From assembly GCA_000499405.2 (NCBI GenBank), contig HG738138.1, positions 1,364,001 through 1,428,000 on the forward strand: a stretch of 64,000 nucleotides of DNA, given 5' to 3'. Under the pieces are notes generated by a model, which saw only the letters and a program-made list of their open reading frames with translations, made no database searches and was not told the DNA's origin. The DNA comes from Onchocerca volvulus. Taxonomy: Eukaryota; Nematoda; Chromadorea; Rhabditida; Onchocercidae. Below are positions 23,801-36,300 of the stretch, in pieces. Positions within the stretch are counted from its first letter, which is position 1. Each line of letters starts with the position of its first letter. Position numbers and translations under genes: made by a program.

Positions 23801-26214
23801 AACGAAATGAGAAAATGGATGGAACAAAATCCGTACAAACTGGTTTTTTAATGTCACGATTTCGTATTTATGGTCGGGATTTTACATTTGTGAATCTTAG
23901 CTTGCATACCGTACCTTTTGAAGATATTAAAGAACTCGTCGAACAGGTTAATAATAATTGGAAAAAAATTTTTAATAATCTTTTAAATTTATCAAAGAAT
24001 TCGAATATAATTTTGCATGAAGTTAAATTATAAGATTAAAAATTATATTTTAAAATTCTGAAATTTTTGGATTTTTTTTATTACAAATTTGAGAATTCGA
24101 AAAATTTCTAATAATCTATATATGGTACTTTTTTTTTTTCTCATACAGCCTGAAACAACCAAAGCTGCACGATTACGAAGAAGTCAAATTGATATTTTGC
24201 TCAAAGAGTTCGTTTTTTTTTTTCTTTTTTTTTTTAGCCTGAAATTTATTGATTGCTTTTATAATTATTTTTCGATTTAAATTATAGGTTTGTTAACGTA
24301 AATAAAATTAAACAAATTTTTGACTTTGATGGGATTTAAATACTTAAAATTTTGTGAGTATTTTTTGAAAATATTTTTAAATCATTGTGTAATTGATTTT
24401 ACTTAATTATAATAAAATATTTAGGATTGAATCAGAAGGATTAAAGGATGATTCAATTCTTGTTGCTGGTGCTTTTAATGCCCAATTATTCGAAACACAT
24501 CTACTTAGCGTATGTTTGCTTTTTTTTTATTTTTTTTAAGAATTAATTTAAAAATTTTTAGAAAAAAATTTAGTTTCTTCATTTATATTAAAATTAATTT
24601 ATTTATCAAGGATATGGCAAGTACTCAAAGAGCTACCAGTTATGCGAGAAAAAGTTCGGATGGTAGATTGGAAGGTATCGAACAACGTGATCGTCATGGA
24701 CGGGTAATTTCTTTTTTTTTCTTTATTTTTAAATTTTTTGTTGAAAATAATTTCTATACTATTATTATTACCAATAATATTTGCCTTATATAAAATATTT
24801 TGAATAAATTTTTAGTGGCATCAAATGACTGAGAAGGATAAGTTATGAATTCCAATTACAAAATAAATTATAAATTTTTTAATCGCAATTTACAAAATTT
24901 TCATTTGAATTTCAGTTTCATTCAATAAATTCAATATTTTTTATACAAAACTAACTAAAAACCATGGTAAAAAAAAAAAAAAAAAAAAAAAACCTTTTCG
25001 AGGGTTGTATCAATCAATTTTTTGTACGAATGATTTTTTCAATTTTCAAAATTAAACTTTAAAAATTTTTGGGAATACGAAATGATTTTTTCAATTTTCA
25101 AAATTAAACTTTAAAAATTTTTGGAAATCTTTTATGGTTAAATACTATCGTTATTGAAGAGTGTGGTAACTGTGGAAACTCATCGTTTCGATCTTCATTC
25201 CATACATGATTGGTTCTTTCGTCTTGGTCGAGGACAAATGGTGAAAAAATATAACGGTGAACTTGCACAAGTTGTTTTCGGTGGTAAATTATTGGAAGAA
25301 TCCGTATTTTTCCAGGTAATTGCAATTTCCGACCTTTCAATCCAGTAAATTTTGGTGAAATCAACAAAAATTAATTCTTAATTTGCGAAAATGACTGTAA
25401 AATGTTCCGTTTATCACTTATTCTGAATCATGTATTGAATTGATTTTTGGATAAATTCAACTTTATCGTATAATCATAATATTTCTTGGGATCTATGATT
25501 TTAATATTTCGTAAAAATATGCATACTAAAACATATTTATGTTTTTTTATGTTTACTTTTTACAGCCATCACGTCATTATGGTATAGCTAAAGCAACAGG
25601 AAAGGAAGAATTCATGAAAAATTTATGTCCAGCTTGGGCTGATCGCGTTTTATACAACGAGAAATTGAGCGATTTATTCAGACATGTAAGTTTTATTGAA
25701 ATAGTAATTACGAAGAAATAGGTAAATTTGAAAAATTCTGATAATTGCTGGTTAGTTATTGATATTTAAATTAGCATAGGTATCATGTAAATTTGAAAAA
25801 TGCAGAAATTTTCTGACAAATGTTGGTTAGTTGATATTTAAATTAACATAAGTATCATTCTTGTGATAATTTATGGCATCTTTTACAATTCACTTTTCGG
25901 CATTTTTTTCTTGAAAAAATAAAGAATTTCTTTAAAGCTACATGTTTGTATGATTAATTTAGGTAGCATTTAGGTTGAATTATTAATTCAAGTAGCATGC
26001 TATGCTTAGCTTACAAATATATTCTATAGAATGTTGTCAAGCATTTGCATAACTTAAATGAATTTTAAATTTAATTTTAAGCCTTTCAAAATAACATACC
26101 TCTTTTTAGGATTCATTTTGCGCATCTGGCCTCTACTATGGATTGGTGGCGGAGAAAAAGTTTGTTGGACAACATAAACCGGTGGCTTTACATGCCACAA
26201 TATGTCTTAAATAA
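17892..26214 (+). CDS. INPP5A-like inositol polyphosphate 5-phosphatase, predicted inactive
   Basis: Eleven exons in phase give 416 residues (human INPP5A 412): 17892-17951, 21743-21879, 22369-22441, 23207-23410, 23788-23946, 24149-24207, 24425-24509, 24611-24703, 25160-25315, 25566-25685 and 26110-26214. Family landmarks align along the whole length: TGDVSTITDNDDLLHNW, KPEFAVIHIQG, GFLMSRFRIYGRDFTFVNLSL, VAGAFNAQLF, CPAWADRVL and VGQHKPVAL. INPP5A removes the 5-phosphate of Ins(1,4,5)P3 and InsP4. Here the metal-binding Glu is Gly49, the His of NxHL is Ser196, GDFNFR is GAFNAQ (Ala247, Gln251), the Cys of PAWCDR is Ala367, and the Asp of DHKPV is Gln403. Asn249, Asp368, Arg369 and His404 remain. 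Intact frames and splice sites argue against a decayed pseudogene. Activity loss is inferred. Intron 1 is 3.8 kb. Confidence 0.88.
19079..19125. repeat. Imperfect hairpin in INPP5A-like intron 1
   Basis: CCAGTAGT + TAAATATATTTC faces its near reverse complement ending ACTACTACTGG across a 4-nt loop (ttat). Two helices of about 8 and 11 bp are separated by a 3-nt bulge. It has miRNA-precursor-like proportions but is short. Confidence 0.6.
19786..19839. repeat. CT-rich microsatellite
   Basis: Imperfect (CT)n with CCCT interruptions, preceded by an 18-base A run, inside intron 1 of the INPP5A-like gene. Confidence 0.85.
25026..25135. repeat. Two-copy tandem repeat, 52-bp period
   Basis: TGATTTTTTCAATTTTCAAA begins at 25031 and again at 25083. 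The copies are nearly identical and end just before the exon at 25160 of the INPP5A-like gene, so the duplication includes sequence next to the splice acceptor. Confidence 0.85.
25722..25858. repeat. Two-copy tandem repeat, about 65-72 bp
   Basis: Copies start at 25722 and 25787. Both contain GTAAATTTGAAAAAT, TGGTTAGTT, GATATTTAAATTA and TATCAT. The array lies in the last intron of the INPP5A-like gene. Confidence 0.8.
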
Positions 26215-27598
26215 TCAAACTGTGATATTAATGATGCCTTCTAATTCAGAAAATTCAATCCAATCACTTCTCTTAAGTTTCCTAAAATATAAGGCAACGA
26301 AAAACAAAAAATTTTTGCAAACAAATCAATCAGTCAATCAATTGGCTGATGAAATCTTCCTTAATGAACGAACGAATTTTTCCTTCAATTTCTTTAAAAT
26401 AAAAATAATCAGTGAATGCATTTTATTGAATTCTATTTATGCAAAAAAAAAAGATATGTGTGTGCGAAGCAAAATAATCAAATCTTCTTTTTTTTTTTTT
26501 TACAAACAAATAATCCGTTTTTTTCCTTCAGATATTTAATTTTATTCTATTTTTTGTATGACATAAATTCTTTCTTCCTCTTTTTTATATATTGATCTAT
26601 TTGATATTTACATTTGTTGACACAATACACTTGCATAACATATATCTAATTCCAAAAATCCAACAAACATCTAGAAAAAGCCTCCCAACTATTAAAATTC
26701 ATTCAGACTGTCGAAACATACGACCTTGATCCTGAATCAACAAAAATTTAGACAACTATAATTAAAAAATTAACAATCAAAACTTGTAGGAGTAGCGCAA
26801 TCACACGTCTATCCCTAAGCTTCAAATAATTTCTGCTTCATTTCTGTTTTTGATAAAAATAATTCAAATTTCATAATGGTATAAAATATATGGTCAATTA
26901 CGCAAAACATTATCAATTGATGGATGTATGCAGTATAAGGTTGCATAAAACCTTTCATTTAATTTATAATTCAAGACGATATACTATCAAAATTTCACTT
27001 GTTTTTAGAATCATTTCATGCAAATCTTCACAACCTTTCAAACATAATACTTTTCACCTGTTGTTTATCCAGTTCTGCAACTGCTAACATTAAAAAAAAA
27101 AATGAAGCAGAAAAAATTAGCAGAATTTAAAAATGATGCGCACATTTTTTGTATGGATGAGCAAGTAAAATGTTGTTTTATATCATAATGATCCAGACAA
27201 ATATTTGTTATCATCAATCAATCAGATGGAATCCAGTGAATAAAATGAATCACAGTAAATAGAAAGCAATAATAAGATAAACTTACAATATTTTCATCAC
27301 AAATTTTGCTCACAACTCGAAATAAATAATCAATATATGACATCTGGGGACTTTCATTACAGTTAGTTGACAAATCAAATACTTTACAAAAACACAACTT
27401 ACTTCAAATGCAAAAAAAAAAAAAAAAAAAAAAAAAACAGCATTAACCATCAACATCCCATCATCCTTGATCTTGTCAAAACATTTACATTAATTAACAA
27501 CTATTTCATGACCATATTATTAATAACAGCAAAATAGCTAATCTAGAAGTCCTATATTTGACATTCTTTCATTTCAAAAAAAAAGAATACAAATTATT
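26215..27598. other. Convergent 3' spacer
   Basis: This 1.4 kb between the tail-to-tail INPP5A-like and SLC37 genes presumably holds both 3' UTRs. The open frames across 26215-26539 and 26890-27087 have no recognisable content. A run of 26 A lies near 27412-27437. Confidence 0.5.
26398..26403 (+). terminator. Candidate polyadenylation signal AATAAA
   Basis: AATAAA lies 184 nt after the stop codon of the INPP5A-like gene. The 3' end is otherwise unmarked, and other AT-rich hexamers are common here. Confidence 0.3.
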
Positions 27599-30500
27599 TT
27601 AATCCCGACGCCTCACTCTTACCGGTGATTGGGAGTTATCCATAACTGAATCCATCGTATCATCGGAACACAACGAGGCATTACTGCCTTCGGAACGTAG
27701 ATGTACGTAATGAGGATGTCGTCTATTTGTCATTTCTTTCCACATTAGTGGTGCCAAACACAGAATTGTACAGAACATCTACAAATTGAAGAATTTCAAT
27801 GAGTTTTTTTTTTTTTTTTTTTTTTACTATATCCAAATTTGTCATTTCCTTGAATACTATGACATTTTGTGTCCTGAATTTTTAACTGAGAAATTTCGTC
27901 CAAATTTCAAACATAAATTACGCAACTGAAGTACAGTACCATAACAATGAAACCGTAGAAGACAGCTCTCCAACCAAACATCGCTTCAATTTCTGGAATA
28001 AGAAGTTGACCAATCCCTGCACCAACACTACCAGTCCCATCAATGATTCCTGCAACTGTACTCAGTGCTTCCGATGATCCTCTAATTTCTTCAGCTTTCC
28101 CTGAAACCTAATTCATCTTTCACAAATATATCTGATATTATCAGAAGTGAAGTTCAACTCTCTGGATGCACATTGAAAAGCATAATGGGATGAAAAAAAA
28201 AGCTAACCAAGATCGGCGGAAACAGCAGACGATATTAGATTAGCTGGTCCACCGATAAAAAACCCCATTAGCGCCATCAGGAATGAATTGATCAAAACAT
28301 TGCTTGGTGAATCTAGAAAATGTGATAATTCTGATCACGGAATGCGTAATCTGTCAACATTTTATCAGTATTTTTATTTGATTCATACTTTTTTCAGCAA
28401 GAATACCTAATCTTCATATATTCTACTATTCTGCCAAAAATTTAACCAATTAACATGTCTTAATATCTCAGTGTATTTTTTTTCATATTTCCTCTTTATA
28501 CCGGCAGCATCGATTTGTTAATACTTTTCGCTACTACTGAATATTGCCCTGAAATGCATGCAATAAAACTTAAAGCCTACAACAATCCAATCAAATGGTA
28601 ACTGACACTATTAACTACAACAGAAAATTTTAACAGTTAGAACTTACTAGAATAAACAAACAAGGAAGCCATTGAAAAAACTAGCATGAGTACCAAAACT
28701 GGGGTACGTGATGAAAAATGATCCTAAAATAGAAAAGATGAACTTTCCGATATTAAAACTTTTTCCATGAATTATTGTTTTTAAAATAATTCAATATATA
28801 TCCTTTCAGATAGAGATAAAAGTTCGATTACTTACAGAAGCAATGCCAGCAACAACTGCAGCGATGATACCACCTATATCATACCACGTTGATAAGTCAT
28901 CTGCGACAGATTCCTTCCACCGATAATGAGCATGGAGATAAAACGGTAACCAGAAGAAAAATGAATAATTGACCAGTTTGAGGCACGCATATGCCAAAGA
29001 GTACTGAAATGTTTCAACAATATGATTACTACACAAATTCAACGATCCAAATGATTAAATCATGGAAGAACATACCGCAATGACACCTGGAAGACGCCAA
29101 GCTTGACAAAAACTGATTGCCTTTAGTCGTTCCAAACCATCCGCAACAGAATCTGCTGAGTCGCGATCTATGTAGAACATATAATTTAATATTCATATAA
29201 GTAAATTTTTGTACTTCCACTCCTCAGCTGCATGAACAGCAAGTAGATTAGAAGGAATGGTTAAACGATTAACATCGTTGAGTCTTTTTTTGAGAAGTTG
29301 GTACTTGACCGTACCGACATAAAAGTATGATAATCAGAAGATGCATTACACTGAATAACTGGACAATCTTTTCCTAGAAAATTTGCTTTTTAATCAAATA
29401 GACGTATAGGAAAAAAAAACACTGCTAAAAAGCTGCATCTACATGTAATCAAAGCTAATTCAATGATTGACAACTTTATTCAAAAATAATTTTGAAAAAT
29501 ACCATGTGCAGTTCGCGATGGCAAAAAATAAAAGACGAAAAAACCTCCGAAAAAAAGTGAACATGCATTTGCAGCAAACGAATACTGAAACTTGATAATC
29601 ATAAAAATCCATTAATATTAATATACATTTACTGATCATTAATTATCGATAGCCTTATGAAAGATGAACTGTTCGACAGTCTGTATTATAAGAACATAAA
29701 ACTACATCTCATGAACAATCTCATTACATATAGGAGAATAACTGACAGCAAATAACGGAAAATAAAGAAAAAAAGAAACTTTTGACAAGAAAACATTTCT
29801 ATTCCAATATTAAACAACTCACCTCATATCCTAACCGTAAAGTGTGAGATGAAACCAACGTGCCTATTATATTTCCAACTGAAGCGCATGCTGACCAAAG
29901 TCCCATTACAGCACCACGACTATTATGCCCGAACCAGCTACCCATAATCGAGATCTGCAAATTGATTTCGTACTTCAATACATGGAAGATTTATAAAGAT
30001 CATGCTTAACTACGTTAACTTACTTTATAAGATTAATTTTTACAAAAATAAATAATTTAACTTACTTCATAAGATTATCTCTAAGATACGCTCAAAAGCA
30101 CTTAAACAAATAACTATTTTGAGAATTAACTCATGAATATGAATAAAGCGAATTTTCCGAATAGGATTTGAAAAGATACTTCGGTAGGCCAAGCAACGGA
30201 TTGAAATAAACCACAGGCAATCCACGTTGCAGCGTAAAATACTGGTGAACGAAACGTCAACCATTTCAATATTCCGAACAAAAATACCTATAAGAACAAA
30301 TGTCTATATGTTGAAAAATTAGTCAAGATTATATGATTGACCATTTAGATTAGTGAGGATATCCCGATGCAATTGGAATTTGACCCTATGTTAAGCACAG
30401 CTATTTCAAACCCATTTATCCTAGACTGAATTATTCCAATAACACATCTCATATTTAGGGTAATTTTTTATATAGGCTTAACTTTAACAGAACAGTTGAA

Positions 30501-31570
30501 TTTAATCGAAAATCTCGCTGAACCATAAAACTGTTTCGGTTTTTCTAAATATCAGTTAAACGTTCATTTCGCTTTTTATTGTTTCAAAAAAATTCGACTA
30601 GTAGTCAATTACCTACATATATATCAAATCATAAGGAATTTTATATATTAGTAAGCTTACGGTAATGGATGATGTACACATGCCAATAGCAAGTACTTTC
30701 GTCGGATTATAACGGTCTCCCAATGTGCCACCTGCATAAAGACCCTACAAATAACAATGTTAACTTTCCAAACATTTCTGAATTTCATCTTTATGTTTTT
30801 CCAGTATCCTTTAATCGTTACATCATTTCTTCGTATCTGGCAACTTATTTTTGAGAACATCACGTGAAACGGAAATATCTAACCGTTTCAGGTGACTTCA
30901 TCCCCAGTTATTTTTATAAACTGAAGATATTTCTGCAAATTTTCCGAACTAATTGTTAATTTTACAAAAAAAAAAGAAAAAAGAAAACGAAAATCAACAC
31001 ACACCAATGCATATGCGCCAAGAAATGCACAGTCGAGGAATGCTAGAAACCCCTCTGCAGCATGCTTATCAGGAAATAATGGTCGCTCGCTGGTGCTGTT
31101 ATCAGTCCATTCGATGATAAGAGATGGTTTCACCGTACTTAGTGTTTTTCGTGAGGCATGCACTAATGCATAACTGAAAAATAACAGGAAATGGAGATCA
31201 AAGTAAATACATCAACAAGAAGAAATGAGTAAGAGAAAGTGAAGGGGAAAAAATTGTGCGACACGATAATTTCAGTTAACTTATATCAAATTTACATTAG
31301 TTAAGTCTCGAATTTTAAACTTTATCTTTTCTTTTAGCACTGGAAGAGTCATTGTTTTAACATTAACTGTTAATATTATCAAACTTCAGGATGTCAATTT
31401 TACATTTTTTTAAATTAAATTTTAATTTTTAGTTAAGTTTTATTTTAAATTACTCACCTTATGAATGTCAAAGAAAAAACAACGAAATGATAAGGGGTCC
31501 AACTTTCGTCACCAATCAAAAAACGTGTAATACGTGATATGACGCTAATAGGACGACGATGTATATCCAT
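27599..31570 (-). CDS. SLC37-family sugar-phosphate/phosphate exchanger
   Basis: Exons on the minus strand: 31570-31458, 31173-31005, 30744-30661, 30287-30180, 29954-29823, 29584-29503, probable 29373-29305, 29167-29076, 29003-28836, 28723-28648, 28312-28208, 28100-27940 and 27778-27599. All join in phase to 489 residues, or 512 with the probable exon (vertebrate SLC37A1/A2 about 500-530). Landmarks are FISYALVHASRKTLSTVKPS at the first membrane segment (the SLC37 HASRK signature), GGTLGDRYNPTKVLAIGM after the second, MGSWFGHNSRGAVMG, WYDIGGIIAAVVAGIAS, and STVAGIIDGTGSVGAGIGQ near the C-terminal half. It is a twelve-span major facilitator fold. SLC37 members exchange glucose-6-phosphate for phosphate, typically in ER membranes. 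An acidic/Ser-rich tail ends in RVRRRD. Which paralogue it matches (A1/A2 most similar by motif) is not settled. Confidence 0.9.
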
Positions 31571-33316
31571 GGCAAGGATCACAGCGGTCAAAAAAATTAC
31601 CGCTTAGCGTTCGGCGATTATCCATTCATATTTAACGTTGCGTTGTGCCACTCGAGCCATTATTATGCATTTAGTGGTTCCTTGTTTTCTAAGAATTAAG
31701 TATAATTTCGACTGATTTTTACGAATGCAACGTCACATTTCACGTTCATTTATTTTGACGTATAATACATATTTGTCGGTAAAATCCGGAAGATAATTTA
31801 TTATAAACAAAGGGAGTAAAAAGTCAAAAACCGCGTAATTTCAAATGGACCAACATGCCGATAGACAAATATTTACCGCCAAAACGATAAACATGTTTAC
31901 CACTAAAAGGAGGCATGTTTACTAACAAAGAATAGACGTGTTTTCCGTCAAAACGAAAAACATCTTTACCACCAAAACACCTCAATTAGCTGATAAACAA
32001 AGCGAGGTCGATCAATCATGAGGCGATGCATTTGAGTTTAGGAGAGGAGGAAGAGCCCCGAAAGGATGTAAAAAGTTTGGATTTTGGAGCAGAATAAGGC
32101 TTCTTACAACATTGTTGTCGTAAAATTTCAGCAAATAGTTTCCCTCCGTGTTTCATGTATGAAGTTTTGGTCATGAAATTTCCTATGAAATATTGTTCCC
32201 GAATTCCATTCTTTTACAATAATTCATGCATACATATATTTTTTTTTTTGAATGCTTTCACAGGTGAAATTCACACGCAACTTCTCATACTGTTTAGTTT
32301 TAAAATTAATAACAGCAATTAAAAGGGAAAAAAAAAAACAAAACTAAATCGATTATACATTCAAAAAGATAAATGTGAATTATTAATTTAAAACAACCAT
32401 TCTCAAGTAATCATCCTAAAACTTTTACGTCCCAAAATAAATCCACGAGATTTTTTTAATGATTTAATTTTATAATGAATGAAATTAATCATCATGATTT
32501 TTCCTTTTTCTTCTTGTTACTTTATCAGTAAATTTTTTTTTCTCTTCTCTTAACGTTATCGGTAAATATTTCAAGCGAAATCAGTCAATGAACAAATAAT
32601 TGATAAACTTTCCAATTATCACAACTTATGTTTATCGTACATTATTGTTATTATCCGAATATGTTTTCTCATTTAATTTAAATTATTTGCAAATTTTTCA
32701 TTTCTGTTTTGGAATAGAAAATATATATATCATTCCATAAAATGTGATAATTTATGATAGTGTTATTTATTATTATTGCATTCAGCAATAATGTTTTCAT
32801 TTATAAATGAAAATAACATAAGCAAATATTATCATTTTCATACAATTCATTTATAACAAGACCGAAAACCAGGAGCGGAAAATAATGCGAATTTTTATTT
32901 TTTCCAAAAAGTAATCTAAAATAGGAAGTGTCGATAAAGTTCAAAAAGAAATTGAAAAAATGGAATTCGTAAGATCGCGAAATAAGCCTATCATTGGAAA
33001 ATAATTAGCATATAACCTTATGTTTTTTATAAATTATCATATACAATTTTCCTGTTTCTCTCCCTTTTTATTTTTAAAGAAAAAATACAAATAAAAATAA
33101 AAATTTAATTTTAGAATGAAGTTCCATTTTAGATGAAATAGAAGCAAAAGAAAAAGAAATCAAATTAATTGCATGCATAAAAAACTATTTAATAAATTCC
33201 GTATAGAAGTGAAGAACAAAAAAAAAAAAATTGTTATTTGTTGATTACAATTTGATTAATATTTTCCATGTTTCGTATTTTCATATAAATTATCAATTTC
33301 GTAAAATAGAAAAATA
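31571..33316. other. Spacer upstream of SLC37 gene
   Basis: 1.75 kb between two minus-strand genes. It contains the 5' flank of SLC37, including a 23-bp repeat array (31868-31980), and the 3' flank of the ENPP gene. No supported exon is seen. Confidence 0.5.
31868..31980. promoter_or_regulatory. 23-bp tandem array with forkhead-like motifs
   Basis: Five copies at 22-24 bp spacing of an ATGTTTACCACCAAAACG-like unit lie 300-400 bp upstream of the SLC37 start codon. The motif positions are 31870 (TATTTAC), 31894 and 31916 (TGTTTAC), with degenerate copies at 31939 (TGTTTTC) and 31963 (TCTTTAC). TRTTTAC is the known forkhead/FOXO core. A regulatory role is inference. Confidence 0.45.
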
Positions 33317-36300
33317 TCATAATTCATCTTCCGGATTGCAATTTTCATCCACCGAATCGATAATATCACGATCGAATTCATGAGTAAGCGGATAATATTT
33401 GCGCCTATTTCTCAACAAACGATGCCTTTGTTGTTGGCTTAACATAATTACAAAAATTATAAATATTATTAGCGGTCCACCACAAACAATTATTGCTAGG
33501 AACTGAAAAGAAGAAAAAACGAATTAAAATCCAATTAAAAAACTATGGTTGATTAACTTATTAATTAAAAAGCACTCTAACACTGTGTTAAGTAATATTA
33601 TTTGATAAAAAAATAATATAATTTTAGAATAAATGAAAAAGATATTATGCTAGATTTTCATTTGTTCAAAAAATTTTAATTATTTTACTTTGTAGTTTTC
33701 TGAACGTAAGATTATTTTTTTCTTCCTCCTATTTGAAATTTCTTCTTTTTTTAATACCTATAATAAATGGGTAAAATTTCACCCATAATAATGAGTAAGG
33801 AAATTAATACAATGAGAAAAGTACCACGATAATGATGAAATTTTTAGAAGCAAATAAGGAAAATTGATTAAAGTTTAGAAAATAGCAAATATTTCTATAT
33901 TAATTTCTGAAAAAATTGCTAGTTTGTATAAACTAATTATTTTAACCATTCAAGTGATTTGAATAAATCATGTGTATTTATAAATTTTTCATCAAAATGC
34001 CTGAAACCATTCTTTCCTTTCACTTTCAAAATTTTTGGAAATGGTAAAATTTGCAAAAATTATCAAATTTTAGAAACAAAAAAAAAAAGTGACTTGTCTA
34101 CTATCTAATCATTCAATGATTTTTAACTTCTAAATTTAATAATTTCGAAGAAACTTAATAACTTCGATTCCTTTAGTTGACAATGAACTTGATGATATGA
34201 CACTTGACATTTTCAATACATTCAACATATGTTGCAAGGTGCCATTATTTGGTGCTGGTATTATACCCAAAATATAACACATCAATGGATATAGGTCGAT
34301 ATTGTTTGCTGTTGTATCAATCTATCAAAAAAAAGAAGAAAAAAAGAAAAAATCAATATATTGTTATCTGATAAAATTTTGGTAATTTTATTTTTCACTT
34401 TTTTATTTTTAACTTTGGTAACTAAATTTTTTTATCAAACTGAATAATTTTCAAATGAAATATTTAAAGATTATTTATTATATTTGCGTTTACATCAAAT
34501 TTTATATAAATGCATTGATAAAATATGATATGATAACAAAAAAGGTAGAGAGAGAGAAAAAAAACGAAACAATTTCAAATAAATCTTAAACCATGCAAAT
34601 TACTTCATAACTTATTATGCATTTGCAATAAATTTACCTGATAATTTGATTTAAACATTGGTCCTTTCATTACTAAAATAGATTTCATTGTCCAATGATT
34701 TGGATTAATTCCATGACATGCAGAATGAAACGGTAACGAAGCTTCTTGAGTCTAGTTAATAATAAATAATACAATTATTGGTAATTAATTAACTACAAGA
34801 AAAAATCACACTTTTATATGTCCAAAAAAAAAAAAGGTAAAAAAATAATACTTACATTATGTGAACATTTAACACGAACATTATATCCAGGTTCAGGTTC
34901 AAGTAATATATCACCAATTTTATCATTTTTAGAATATCCGTACTCTTCTGGTACATCCTATAAATAAGAATGAAATAATTGAAATCCTAAATCTAAAACT
35001 TTATTAATTGAAAAAGAAAACGAATAATTGTATTGCTTATTTAATCAAAAATATACTTTTTTAATGAAAAATTTAATAAATTGCAAAAGAAAAATTCCTG
35101 ATAAAACTTACTGATCAGTTTTATGATGCTAATTTTTAATTTATTGCTCAAATATGTTAAAATTATTCGAATAATCAATAAATCTTGTCATTTTCATTTA
35201 ATTGAAATGTATCAAATCTTTGTCAGTAAAAAGTAATAAATTTCCCGAAATATATTTCGATGTTAATCTTTTAATCTATTTTTCTTTAATCTATCAATTT
35301 CAGGCTAAAATTATTGCTGAATAACTTTTAATTTTAAAATGAAAATTTACTTCTTTATAGTATATTTTAATACCATAATGACCATCTTTAATGGCCTTTT
35401 TTAAAGTTTCGTATATCTGATGTTTTCGTTTGACATCTTTAACATAAATCATTCGATCAGCAAATAAAAGTCCTTCAATACTGATCACTTCTATCAAACA
35501 TAATACATTTGATGCACCTTCAATCTGCAATCTATTATATTCAAAAAAATAAATGTTAAAACAGAAAAAGAAAAAAAAAATTTTAATTAAATGTAAGTAT
35601 TAAGATGATGTGAGAGAAGAAGTCGAAATATGTTGTTACTTGATCATTTAGTTTTAATGATTTAATTTCATTCTTTAATTAAAAAATTTCTAAATAATAA
35701 TGAATAGTAATGGCAATAATAACATTACTACAATAATCATAATAATAATGGTAACGATACTACTAATAATAATAACAATAATAATAAGTAAAAAATAGTA
35801 AATTATTAAATATTAAATATTAAACCATAAATGATAAATGGTAGTATAACAATAATAAAGGCAAGAATTGCAGGACGTTTAAAAAATTTTAGATAATACA
35901 TCTGATGGATTCGATGAACGATGCATTTAAAGGTGATGAAAAATTGTCAAGAAAAAAAAAAAACCAAAAATTTGAGAAAGTAAATGAAAGGAAAAAAAGA
36001 CTACAACGATTTTCCTTAAATTTCTAATAAATTATTCAATCATTTTTTTTTTTTTTTGAATTAAAGATTAATATATGAGGACAAATAGAAAAACTGTAAA
36101 GTTTTTTTTTTTTCTCGACAAAATAGGAAGATATAACTAATATTAATTAAAATATATGATTAGCTATTTACATATTTCAAACTTACGTAAATTTTTTTAA
36201 AAAATATTTAAAAATGACGGCCAAATTGAACAAGAATTTCACATGATTGATAATAATGAAGAAAATTAATAAAATCAGAATTTTTTTAGATAATTGAATT

